DNA of 64,000 nucleotides from Flavobacteriaceae bacterium UBA980 (lineage in GTDB: Bacteria; Bacteroidota; Bacteroidia; Flavobacteriales; Flavobacteriaceae): assembly GCA_002292265.1 (NCBI GenBank), contig DBBQ01000038.1, positions 40,488-104,487 on the forward strand. Reading direction: 5' to 3'. Both the position numbers and the translations under genes were made by a program. Each line of letters begins with the position of its first letter. Position 1 is the first letter of the stretch. Shown in pieces: positions 36,372-44,292 of the stretch. The notes below the pieces were generated by a model. It had not been told where the DNA came from and made no database searches. It was given only the letters and a program-made list of their open reading frames with translations.

Positions 36372-37541
36372 CTAGAGCCGCTCAAAAATTCCTGCAATTC
36401 CCTGACCTCCACCTACACAGGCTGTGACCATACCGTAACGTTGCTCTCGTTTTTTCATTTCATTCAAAAGCTGAATGCTCAATTTTGCTCCGGTACACCC
36501 CAAAGGATGCCCCAATGCGATAGCCCCTCCGTTTACATTGACAGTTTCTGGATTGAGTCCTGCTTCTTGAATAACTGCTAAAGCTTGAACAGCAAACGCT
36601 TCATTCAGCTCCGTTTGTTCAATTGCATTGAGTTGTAGCCCCGCTTGTTTCAATGCTTTGGGAATGGCTACACAAGGACCGATACCCATATACAAAGGAT
36701 CTACACCACCCACAGCACAAGCTGCCAATCGGGCAATGGGTTCCAACTTTAACTCCTTTACCATAGCTTCACTAACCACTAGGGTAAAAGCGGCTCCATC
36801 TGAAGTTTGAGAAGCATTCCCCGCAGTTACTACCCCTCCATTTTTAAATACAGCTCGGAGTTTCGAAAGTCCCTCCACGGTGGTATCCCGCCGAACGCCT
36901 TCATCGGTATCAACCGTATGGGATTTAGTTTTTCGTTTTCCATCAGCAACAAACACTTCTTCTACCGTGACTGGTAAAATTTGATCTTTAAAAGCCCCAG
37001 AGTCAATTGCTGCTGCCGCTTTTTTATGGGATTCAAAGGAGAATTGGTCTGCAGCCTCACGGCTAATTCCATATTTCTCCGCTACGGCCTCTGCCGTATG
37101 TCCCATACTGACATGGTAGTTGATGTTTTCCATATTGGCCTCATAACTGGGGGCTAATTTATAACCTGTCATGGGGAGCATACTCATGCTTTCCACACCG
37201 CCCGCAACGTAAATATGACCAAAACCTGCTTTGATTTTTCCTACAGCCTGAGCAATGGCCTCTAGTCCTGAAGCACAATAGCGATTGATGGTGATCCCAG
37301 CCACCTCCTTGCCTAGAGCTCTTGCAGAAATCAAACGTCCTACCTGAAGTCCTTGTTCTCCTTCTGGATTGGCGCAGCCCACAATAACATCATCCACTTG
37401 TTTGGGATCCACTTGTGGAACCGCTTGCATCAAGTGTTGGATGACTTGGACAGCGAGATCGTCAGAACGGTAATTTTTAAACCCTCCTTTTTTTGCTTTT
37501 CCTACAGCTGATCTGTAGCCTTGAATGATATATGCTTCCAT
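36372..37541 (-). CDS. fadA: Acetyl-CoA C-acyltransferase (3-ketoacyl-CoA thiolase)
   Basis: 389-residue thiolase performing the last beta-oxidation step, releasing acetyl-CoA. The nucleophilic cysteine is in NRYCASGLEAIAQA near residue 87. The C-terminal catalytic elements are GGAIALGHPLGCTGAKL and VTACVGGGQGIAG. It lies 3 bases downstream of the multifunctional dehydrogenase/hydratase gene in the same operon, the usual pairing for a fatty-acid oxidation complex. Confidence 0.94.
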   Translation of the reverse strand: MEAYIIQGYRSAVGKAKKGGFKNYRSDDLAVQVIQHLMQAVPQVDPKQVDDVIVGCANPEGEQGLQVGRLISARALGKEVAGITINRYCASGLEAIAQAVGKIKAGFGHIYVAGGVESMSMLPMTGYKLAPSYEANMENINYHVSMGHTAEAVAEKYGISREAADQFSFESHKKAAAAIDSGAFKDQILPVTVEEVFVADGKRKTKSHTVDTDEGVRRDTTVEGLSKLRAVFKNGGVVTAGNASQTSDGAAFTLVVSEAMVKELKLEPIARLAACAVGGVDPLYMGIGPCVAIPKALKQAGLQLNAIEQTELNEAFAVQALAVIQEAGLNPETVNVNGGAIALGHPLGCTGAKLSIQLLNEMKKREQRYGMVTACVGGGQGIAGIFERL

Positions 37542-37544
37542 CGT

Positions 37545-39935
37545 TTAGTTTCTTAAAGGCTTGTTGTTCATTAACAAATATTGGATTCGATCGAGTGTTT
37601 TCTGATTGCCCAACAGGCTCATAAATCCTTCGCGTTCAATGTCCAATAAATACTGTTCACTTACTTTTTGAGGTGCTGTTAAATCGCCACCACAAATGAC
37701 GTGGGCTACTTTACGAGCAATTTCTACATCGTAGTCGGACATATACTCACCCAAACGGAATTCATTAATCGCGGAGTAAAGTACGCTCATCCCGCCTCTA
37801 CCCAGAACATGGACATCTGTTCTACTACTCGGAGGCATATAGTTTTTAGCCAATTCTAAAACTTTATCTTTCGCCCTACCGATATTCATAGGGGTATTGA
37901 CACAAACAAAATCTCGCTCTTTTTTCAGGTATCCCAAATCGTATGCTTCATAAGCCGAAGTGGAAACAGCAGCCGTAGCAATGGATTTAAAATAATTGAT
38001 CAAAGTAGGGTTTTGAACGTCTCCTTCAAAAAAGTCGTCGGAGGCACGTAAGGCGAATTCCTTGGTTCCTCCCCCTCCAGGTAATAAACCGACGCCGACC
38101 TCTACCAAACCGATATAGGACTCTGCAGCATAAATCCCTGCATCACAGTGCATGGAAATTTCACAACCTCCTCCAAAGACATACCCCTGTGTGGATACCA
38201 CTACGGGAATTTTTGAAGTTCTAATTTTCATGTTGATTTTTTGGAAGTCGTCCACAAAGCGCTCCAGTACATCAAACTGCTTTTGCATGGCAAACATTCC
38301 GATGTTCATCAAATTGGCGCCTACAGAAAATTGCTTGGCATTATTTCCAATTACTAGTCCTTTCCAATCGCCCTCCTCAGCTAGTTCAATAGCTTCGTGA
38401 AGTCCTTTTCCAATTCCTTCTCCAATGGAGTTACTCTTACTCGTAAATTCTAGGCAAAGTACTCCGTCTCCAATATCGTGTACGGTACATTCGCTGTTTT
38501 TTAGAACTGGAGCCTGCTCTCGATAGCTATCTAAAATAATAAAGGATTCTGTTCCTGGAAGAGGTTCGTATGTTTTGGATTGAATGTTAAAGTATTTTTT
38601 TTGTCCGTTTTCAAATTTGTAAAAAGACGTCCCGCCAGCCGCTTGCAGATCCAAAATCCATTGAGGAATTTGACCCTCTTGGGCTTTGATTAATTCCATT
38701 CCGCGCTCCAGTCCAATTAAATCCCAATACTCAAAGGGACCGAAATCCCAGACATAGCCCGTACGCATGGCGTCATCTAGGGGATAGTACTGATCTGAAA
38801 TTTCAGGAACTCGTGCCGCAGCATAGCCCAAAAGGGTTCCAAAATAGTCTTTGAAAAAGTTTTGCTCTTTGGAATCCCCCGATACCAAATACTGCAAGCG
38901 CTTGCTCATCAAGCCCATTCCTTTGGCGGTTTTGACCAGTTCTATTTTTGGACGAATCGCAGGTTCATATTGTAACGTCTCTAGGTTTAGTGCGTTGATT
39001 ATGGTTTTGCCATTCGCATCTTTTTTCTTGGTTTTTTCATAGAATCCTTTTCCCGTTTTATTACCCAAAAATTTATTGTCTAAAAGGAAACGCATGAATT
39101 TGGGTTCTGGTTTTTCTTTTAATGCATCGATGTACACGTCACCTTCCACATTTTCCATCACAAAACGACTTACATTGTCTCCAGTATCTAAACCGACCAG
39201 GTCTTGCAATCGGAAACTTGCCGTGTTAGGTCTTCCAATTAAGGAGCCGGTCATGGCATCCACCTCTTCAATTTTAAATTTATATTTTTCGGTTAAAAGA
39301 GTGATTTCTGTTCCAGAAAGCACTCCAATTCGATTTCCGATAAAGGCAGGAGTATCTTTACATAAGACGGTTTGCTTTCCTAAAGTCACCGTTCCAAACT
39401 CCATAAAGAAGTCTGTTATTTCTGGAGCGGTATCTGCCGTAGGTATGACCTCCAGCAAACGTAGATAACGAGCAGGATTAAAAAAATGTGTTCCACAGAA
39501 ATGAGATTTAAATGCCTCAGAGCGACCCTCTGCTAAAAGTTTGATGGGAATACTAGAAGTATTTGAACTCACCAAGCTGCCTTTTTTACGAAACTGATCG
39601 ACTTTTTCTAAAATAAGCTTTTTGATGTCCAGTCGTTCTACAACTACTTCGATGATCCAATCTGCATCTCCAATTTTTTCAAAATCATCTTCAAAGTTTC
39701 CGGTCTTTATACGAGAGGCAAATGTCTTGTCATACAAAGGAGCGGGTTTGGATTTAATGGCAGTTTGTAGGGCCGTATTGACCATAAGATTTCGGGAGGT
39801 TTTGTCATTTCCCGCCTCTTTGGGAACAATGTCCAACATGAGAACTTCCATGCCTACATTAGCCAAATGACAAGCAATACCAGATCCCATTACGCCAGAC
39901 CCAAGGACAGCTACTTTTTTAAGTCGATACTTCAT
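37545..39935 (-). CDS. 3-hydroxyacyl-CoA dehydrogenase / enoyl-CoA hydratase (FadN-like)
   Basis: 796-residue bifunctional beta-oxidation enzyme with the dehydrogenase first. The N-terminal NAD-binding motif is VAVLGSGVMGSGIACHLANV. The HADH C-terminal domains contain FCGTHFFNPARYLRLLEVIP and TGKGFYEK. A C-terminal crotonase domain carries YVFGGGCEISMHCD and VEVGVGLLPGGGGTKE. This order is that of FadN and is the reverse of E. coli FadB. It forms an operon with the thiolase and the TetR gene. The promoter region contains a palindromic candidate operator. Confidence 0.93.
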   Translation of the reverse strand: MKYRLKKVAVLGSGVMGSGIACHLANVGMEVLMLDIVPKEAGNDKTSRNLMVNTALQTAIKSKPAPLYDKTFASRIKTGNFEDDFEKIGDADWIIEVVVERLDIKKLILEKVDQFRKKGSLVSSNTSSIPIKLLAEGRSEAFKSHFCGTHFFNPARYLRLLEVIPTADTAPEITDFFMEFGTVTLGKQTVLCKDTPAFIGNRIGVLSGTEITLLTEKYKFKIEEVDAMTGSLIGRPNTASFRLQDLVGLDTGDNVSRFVMENVEGDVYIDALKEKPEPKFMRFLLDNKFLGNKTGKGFYEKTKKKDANGKTIINALNLETLQYEPAIRPKIELVKTAKGMGLMSKRLQYLVSGDSKEQNFFKDYFGTLLGYAAARVPEISDQYYPLDDAMRTGYVWDFGPFEYWDLIGLERGMELIKAQEGQIPQWILDLQAAGGTSFYKFENGQKKYFNIQSKTYEPLPGTESFIILDSYREQAPVLKNSECTVHDIGDGVLCLEFTSKSNSIGEGIGKGLHEAIELAEEGDWKGLVIGNNAKQFSVGANLMNIGMFAMQKQFDVLERFVDDFQKINMKIRTSKIPVVVSTQGYVFGGGCEISMHCDAGIYAAESYIGLVEVGVGLLPGGGGTKEFALRASDDFFEGDVQNPTLINYFKSIATAAVSTSAYEAYDLGYLKKERDFVCVNTPMNIGRAKDKVLELAKNYMPPSSRTDVHVLGRGGMSVLYSAINEFRLGEYMSDYDVEIARKVAHVICGGDLTAPQKVSEQYLLDIEREGFMSLLGNQKTLDRIQYLLMNNKPLRN

Positions 39936-39970
39936 CCTATATAATTTTATTTAACTTTACGAAACTAATT

Positions 39971-39997
39971 AAAAAAATGACACGGTGTCATTTTTTT
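39971..39997. promoter_or_regulatory. Palindromic candidate operator between the fad operon and the SCP2 gene
   Basis: ATGACAC-G-GTGTCAT (39977-39991) is extended on both sides by A and T runs to a 27-base perfect inverted repeat with a one-base centre. It lies 35 bases before the fadN-like ATG and directly upstream of the TACTTTTG element of the SCP2 gene. Its symmetry and size fit a TetR-family binding site, and the only regulator encoded in this operon is a TetR protein. Confidence 0.65.
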
Positions 39998-40000
39998 TTC

Positions 40001-40008
40001 TACTTTTG
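40001..40008 (+). promoter_or_regulatory. Candidate -7 promoter element of the SCP2 gene
   Basis: TACTTTTG is a full TAnnTTTG match 16 bases before the ATG at 40025. A protein bound to the adjacent palindrome would cover the region expected to hold the -33 element. Confidence 0.45.
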
Positions 40009-40024
40009 AAAAAAACCGATAAAA

Positions 40025-40321
40025 ATGAGTTTAGAAAACATGATCTCCCAGTTCGAAAAAAGAGCAGCGACTTCGGAACCAATAGGAGGAACGTTAAAGT
40101 TTGAAGTGGATGGAGTAGGTATTTTGATAGACGGTACTGGTGACACCAATACTGTTCAAGCTTCCGATTCAGAGGCAGATTGTAAAATTAGCCTGACTGC
40201 GGAAGTATTAGAAAAACTTCGCGACGGGGACATCAATCCAATGATGGCTGTTATGGGCGGACAAATTAAAATTAGTGGAGACATGGGATTGGCGATGAAA
40301 GTCCAATCGCTGATGGGGTAA
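40025..40321 (+). CDS. SCP2 sterol-binding domain-containing protein
   Basis: 98-residue single-domain protein of the SCP2 (sterol carrier protein 2) fold. Typical features are GGTLKFEVDGVGILIDGTG in the N-terminal strands, then ADCKISLTAEVLEKLRDGDINPMMAVMGGQIKI (shown by the ISLTAEVLEKL and INPMMAVMGGQIKI segments) and a C-terminal amphipathic helix. These small proteins bind acyl or lipid ligands. Divergence from the beta-oxidation operon across a shared palindrome suggests joint control and a role in handling fatty acyl groups, by inference. Confidence 0.9.
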   Translation: MSLENMISQFEKRAATSEPIGGTLKFEVDGVGILIDGTGDTNTVQASDSEADCKISLTAEVLEKLRDGDINPMMAVMGGQIKISGDMGLAMKVQSLMG

Positions 40322-40421
40322 ACCCTTCTCTCTCTTTATTGTGTAACCTTAAGGTAAAGTTGGTAACACTTCTTAAACAATTAGATACCATTAACTTAAT
40401 CTAATTCAAGAATTTACGGTC

Positions 40422-40429
40422 TAAATTTG
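40422..40429 (+). promoter_or_regulatory. Candidate -7 promoter element of the LpxH-like gene
   Basis: TAAATTTG is a full TAnnTTTG match ending 12 bases before the TTG at 40442. It overlaps the other possible TTG start (40427), which argues for the later start. Confidence 0.4.
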
Positions 40430-40441
40430 TGTAAAAACGAT

Positions 40442-41281
40442 TTGGATACAACTCGCAAAATAGATCTTTTAGTCCTTTCAGATGTTCACTTGGGCACTTA
40501 TGGATGTCAAGCAAAACCTCTCCTCAAGTATCTTAAATCCATAGACCCTAAAAAAATTATTCTCAACGGTGATATTATAGACATTTGGCAGTTCAACAAA
40601 CGCTACTGGCCAAAATCTCATATGAGAGTTGTCAAGTATATCCTTACTCAAATCCAACAGGGTAAAGAAATTTACTATTTGACAGGAAACCACGATGAAA
40701 TGTTTCGAAAATTTGCTGGTTTTCAAATCAATAATTTTAAAATTTTGAATAAAAAAGTGCTTGATTTGGATGGGAAAAAAGCGTGGTTTTTTCACGGTGA
40801 TGTTTTCGATGTCACTATGCAGTATTCGAAATGGTTAGCTCGACTAGGAGCTATCGGTTACGATGCTTTGATTTTGATCAATAGCGCATTAAATTTTATT
40901 TTATCAAAATTAGGACGCCCACGATATTCCCTTTCCAAAAAGGTGAAAAACAATGTCAAAGGAGCAGTAAAATTTATCAATAAGTTTGAAGAAATTGCGG
41001 TGGAAATAGCCCGTGAAAGAAACTACAACTATGTGGTTTGTGGTCATATTCACCAGCCGGCAATAAAAAAATACGCTCACAAAAATAAAAACATTCTTTA
41101 TCTCAACTCTGGAGATTGGATTGAAAATCTTACGGCACTGGAATACCACAACAAAGAATGGAAGATCTATCAACATGATCTAAATCAGGTAGAAGAAGAA
41201 CTAGTTCAAGACAATACAGATTTATCGCCTAAAGAACTTTTTCAACAAATGATGAATGAATTTAAAATAATGGAAAACTGA
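40442..41281 (+). CDS. UDP-2,3-diacylglucosamine diphosphatase-like metallophosphoesterase (LpxH family)
   Basis: Calcineurin-like phosphoesterase with the full metal-site series: LSDVHLGTYG near the N-terminus, NGDIIDIW, LTGNHDEMFR, FFHGDVFD and CGHIHQPA. It resembles LpxH, which releases lipid X in lipid A synthesis, though relatives act on other pyrophosphates. No ATG lies near the conserved start. TTG at 40442 gives the usual N-terminus (279 residues); TTG at 40427 would add five. Its TGA overlaps the ATG of the following glycosyltransferase by one base. Confidence 0.85.
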   Translation: MDTTRKIDLLVLSDVHLGTYGCQAKPLLKYLKSIDPKKIILNGDIIDIWQFNKRYWPKSHMRVVKYILTQIQQGKEIYYLTGNHDEMFRKFAGFQINNFKILNKKVLDLDGKKAWFFHGDVFDVTMQYSKWLARLGAIGYDALILINSALNFILSKLGRPRYSLSKKVKNNVKGAVKFINKFEEIAVEIARERNYNYVVCGHIHQPAIKKYAHKNKNILYLNSGDWIENLTALEYHNKEWKIYQHDLNQVEEELVQDNTDLSPKELFQQMMNEFKIMEN

Positions 41282-42303
41282 TGAAAATCCTATACGGCAT
41301 TCAAACTACGGGCAACGGGCATTTAACCCGTGCCAAAGAGGTCATTTCCATTTTAAAAAAAAGAGCTGAAGTAGATGTTGTTCTGAGTGGCCCTGATGAC
41401 AACAAAATCTCTCTAAACCACCCCGTAAAGAAACACTATCAAGGTCTTACTTTTTTTTACACCAAAAAAGGGAAGATTCACTGGATCAAGACCCTTTTTA
41501 AAAATAATTTTTTTAAACTTCTCATTGATATTTTCCATTGTCCTGTGGCCTCTTATGACTTGATTATAAATGATTTCGAACCCGTAACAGCCTGGTCTTG
41601 TTATTTGAAAAACAAAAAATGTGTTGCCTTAAGCAATCAGTACGCCTTATTTTCCGACAAAGGTCCGAAATTAAAAAAGCGATTTCATACAACCCTAAAA
41701 ATGCTTCGCTACTTTGCACCGGTTTCCCATGGTTATGGTTTGCACTTTAAAAGGTTTGACGACACTATATTTCTTCCTATCATTCGAAAAAAAATTAGAA
41801 AACTGAACGTAAATGACTTGGGGTATTTTTTAGTCTATCTTCCCAGTTATGGCAAGGAGGCAATCCAAAACGTTTTAGTTACTTTTCCTAAAACCAATTG
41901 GGTTGTTTTTTCTCCAGAAGTTAAAACCTCACAGCTAGAAAACAACATTCAATGGGAACCGATAAATGAAAATACTTTTTTGAAAAGTATCGCAAGCTGT
42001 AAGGGGGTGGTTACAGCTGCTGGATTTTCTACTTTATCCGAGGCTTTGTATTTGAAAAAACCTCTTTTAACAATACCTATATCCTCTCAAATTGAACAAG
42101 CTTACAATGCCGCGATGATAAGCGAAATGGGAGGAAAGGTGCTCAAGCGTTTTACTGTCAAACAAAGAAAACAAATTCAAAAGTGGATTGAAAATCCGAA
42201 AGTAATTCCCGCAGAACTGGAACAAAGAAACTACGAAGTTGTAGATCGCATTCTCTTGGATTATATTAAATCGCTTTTAAATCTTGAACAAGTACGCGCC
42301 TAA
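41281..42303 (+). CDS. MurG-like glycosyltransferase family protein
   Basis: 340-residue GT-B fold candidate. The N-terminal motif ILYGIQTTGNGHLTRAKEV is like the glycine-rich acceptor loop of MurG/GT28 proteins. A C-terminal donor-binding region contains GVVTAAGFSTLSEALYLKKP followed by PISSQIEQAYNA, the typical nucleotide-sugar site. It has no membrane helix and probably acts at the inner face of the membrane. It overlaps the LpxH-like gene by one base (TGATG), so the two are translationally coupled and may act on a common glycolipid. The substrate is unknown. Confidence 0.82.
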   Translation: MKILYGIQTTGNGHLTRAKEVISILKKRAEVDVVLSGPDDNKISLNHPVKKHYQGLTFFYTKKGKIHWIKTLFKNNFFKLLIDIFHCPVASYDLIINDFEPVTAWSCYLKNKKCVALSNQYALFSDKGPKLKKRFHTTLKMLRYFAPVSHGYGLHFKRFDDTIFLPIIRKKIRKLNVNDLGYFLVYLPSYGKEAIQNVLVTFPKTNWVVFSPEVKTSQLENNIQWEPINENTFLKSIASCKGVVTAAGFSTLSEALYLKKPLLTIPISSQIEQAYNAAMISEMGGKVLKRFTVKQRKQIQKWIENPKVIPAELEQRNYEVVDRILLDYIKSLLNLEQVRA

Positions 42304-42491
42304 ACTGAACAACTCATATCAGCACCACAGCACTGAGGAGATTTAATTTTTCCTTCGCAACTTCTGCAAATAGAGATTTGAACCTCTGTTCCATCATCCA
42401 AAGTCAGGTGGTCATTTTCTAACGGTTGGTCGCATTTGGCACAGCTGGCGTTGACCGCCATTCCGCAAGATGCACATTCATATGTAGCCAT
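42300..42491 (-). CDS. Small cysteine-rich (zinc-ribbon-like) protein
   Basis: 63 residues with nine cysteines: CxxC at 6/9, 17/20 and 42/45, a CC at 54/55 and a final Cys at 61. This looks like two zinc knuckles plus an extra metal-binding tail. I do not recognise a named family. It is cytoplasmic by absence of a signal. It overlaps the end of the convergent glycosyltransferase gene by 4 bases and follows the small membrane protein gene by 22 bases on the same strand. Confidence 0.7.
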   Translation of the reverse strand: MATYECASCGMAVNASCAKCDQPLENDHLTLDDGTEVQISICRSCEGKIKSPQCCGADMSCSV

Positions 42492-42513
42492 AATTTTTTT
42501 TAGTGTATTAAAG

Positions 42514-42741
42514 TTACTCTTTTTTTGTCAAAGTCAATCCCCATTGAAACAAACGAATCAATAACCAAAGCCACGGAGCACCGTGCAGCAACAGGTCAAA
42601 ATAATCCATACCTCCCATACCAATACCTCCTCCGGCAATCCAACGAATTTTTCCCAAGAGGTGGGGTTCAGGAGTAAAAGGGGCCAGACCAAGAGTTAGC
42701 GCAATAATCAAAGGAGTTATAAAGGGTAATTTTTTACTCAT
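42514..42741 (-). CDS. Small membrane protein at the end of the sulfatase operon
   Basis: 75 residues with two hydrophobic stretches: FITPLIIALTLGLAPF at the N-terminus and YFDLLLHGAPWLWLLIRLF at the C-terminus. A glycine-rich loop (IAGGGIGMGGMDYFD) separates them. I recognise no function; similar flavobacterial proteins carry only generic labels. It begins 6 bases after the sulfatase gene and so could be co-transcribed with the glycan locus, although a housekeeping role is equally possible. Confidence 0.7.
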   Translation of the reverse strand: MSKKLPFITPLIIALTLGLAPFTPEPHLLGKIRWIAGGGIGMGGMDYFDLLLHGAPWLWLLIRLFQWGLTLTKKE

Positions 42742-42747
42742 ATTGGT

Positions 42748-44292
42748 TTATTGTAGAACTGCAACTGGCCAAGGAACTTGTTCACCGGTCGCTTTAAATT
42801 TTGGCATTTGAGCATCCACTTTGATCAAATGTTCAGTAAGTGTTTGGGCTAATTTAAAGGTTTGTTCCCTATTTTCTTTAGCCAAATTGTTCTCCTCTCG
42901 AATATCGGAGGGCAAATGGTACAATTCGAGGCGTTGGTCCTCATGAAAATAAATCAGTTTCCAAGGACCTTCACGCACGGCACTGTAACTCCCTATTCCT
43001 GGTCCGGAAGGGCCCCATGCATTTGGGTAATGCCAGTACAAGGGACGTTCTTCAACTTTATTATTATGGTCTTCCAACAAAGAAACAAAACTCATTCCAT
43101 CCAGGGTTTGAGGTAGTTCTGCTGAATCTACATCTGCCATTTCCAAGATCGAAGGAAAAAAATCTTCAATAATTAAAGGGGTCGAGTTTTCACTAGCCGG
43201 AGCAGTCTTACCCGGCCAATACGCCAACATAGGCACTCGTATTCCTCCTTCATAAATGGATCCCTTCCCGCTTTTTAAGGGGAGATTATGCGTGTGTTTT
43301 TCACCTCCTCGAGCCACTGCACTCAAGCCGCCATTGTCTGACATAAACAAGATAATGGTATTGTCTTCAAGTTGGTTCTCTTTTAAATAATCCAACACCT
43401 CTCCTAGCGCGGTGTCCATACTTTCGATCATAGAAGCGTATCGGGCTTCAGGCTCTTCCATGCCCTTTACTCTGTAAGGTTTTATATACCGGTCATTTGC
43501 CATCAAAGGGGTATGAATTCCGTACAGCGCAAAATACAAGAAAAAGGGTTGTTTTTTAGCTACAGGTTCGTCCAATGCTGTGCGTACTTCCTTTGAGAGT
43601 ACTTCCGTTAAAAAGAGATCCTCTCCATGGTATTTTTCCAAACCCGGAACCGCCCAAACTTCTTTCCCTTCTTTTCCATTTCCAAAGTTTTCACGTCCCA
43701 AATAACTTTCTGGAGCTCCCGCAGCATGCCCTGCAATATTGACCTGAAATCCAAGATTTATGGGGTTTGAGGAAGGATAGTCGATGGCACCAAAATGTGC
43801 TTTCCCAGCGAGAAGGGTAAAATAGCCTTTCTCTGATAGCAGTTGTGGAAGGGGCTTGGCATAAGCAGTATTTGGAGTCGCTGCCTCCAGGCCAATACCA
43901 TTGTAATTCCAATCGGGAAAAGCTAACGTAGGGTGGTTCAACTCCATTGGTTGCAGTTTATCCGGTTGTAAGGTCCAGTTGGTCACCCGATGGCGGGCTG
44001 CATTCATTCCCGTCATCAAACTCACCCGTGTAGGAGAGCAAACCGGAGTGGCATAAGCATTGGTAAATTTTACCCCCTTTTTAGCCAAGCGTTCCATATT
44101 GGGAGTTTTGTATGTCTTGTTAAAATTCGTAGGCTGATCCCAAAAAGGCACCGAGGTGTCTTGCCAACCCATATCGTCCACAAAAAACAAAACAATATTG
44201 GGGGGCGACGTTTGTTTTTTTTCAAGCTGACAGCCTATTAAAAATAAAGAGAGTAAAACGAAAAGCGTGGGAATTTGTCGCATCCTATTCAT
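42748..44292 (-). CDS. Sulfatase (family S1, formylglycine-type), lipoprotein
   Basis: 514 residues with a lipoprotein signal (SLFLIGCQ). The N-terminal metal-site motif is IVLFFVDDMGWQD. The catalytic signature CSPTR (in PVCSPTRVSLMTG, near residue 87) has a cysteine to be converted to formylglycine. LAGKAHFG and IILFMSDNGG supply the other metal and sulfate ligands. It removes sulfate esters from glycans at the cell surface or periplasm. ATG 44292 overlaps the upstream fucosidase by 8 bases; the ATG at 44283 would avoid the overlap and is equally plausible. No maturase gene is in the window. Confidence 0.92.
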   Translation of the reverse strand: MNRMRQIPTLFVLLSLFLIGCQLEKKQTSPPNIVLFFVDDMGWQDTSVPFWDQPTNFNKTYKTPNMERLAKKGVKFTNAYATPVCSPTRVSLMTGMNAARHRVTNWTLQPDKLQPMELNHPTLAFPDWNYNGIGLEAATPNTAYAKPLPQLLSEKGYFTLLAGKAHFGAIDYPSSNPINLGFQVNIAGHAAGAPESYLGRENFGNGKEGKEVWAVPGLEKYHGEDLFLTEVLSKEVRTALDEPVAKKQPFFLYFALYGIHTPLMANDRYIKPYRVKGMEEPEARYASMIESMDTALGEVLDYLKENQLEDNTIILFMSDNGGLSAVARGGEKHTHNLPLKSGKGSIYEGGIRVPMLAYWPGKTAPASENSTPLIIEDFFPSILEMADVDSAELPQTLDGMSFVSLLEDHNNKVEERPLYWHYPNAWGPSGPGIGSYSAVREGPWKLIYFHEDQRLELYHLPSDIREENNLAKENREQTFKLAQTLTEHLIKVDAQMPKFKATGEQVPWPVAVLQ

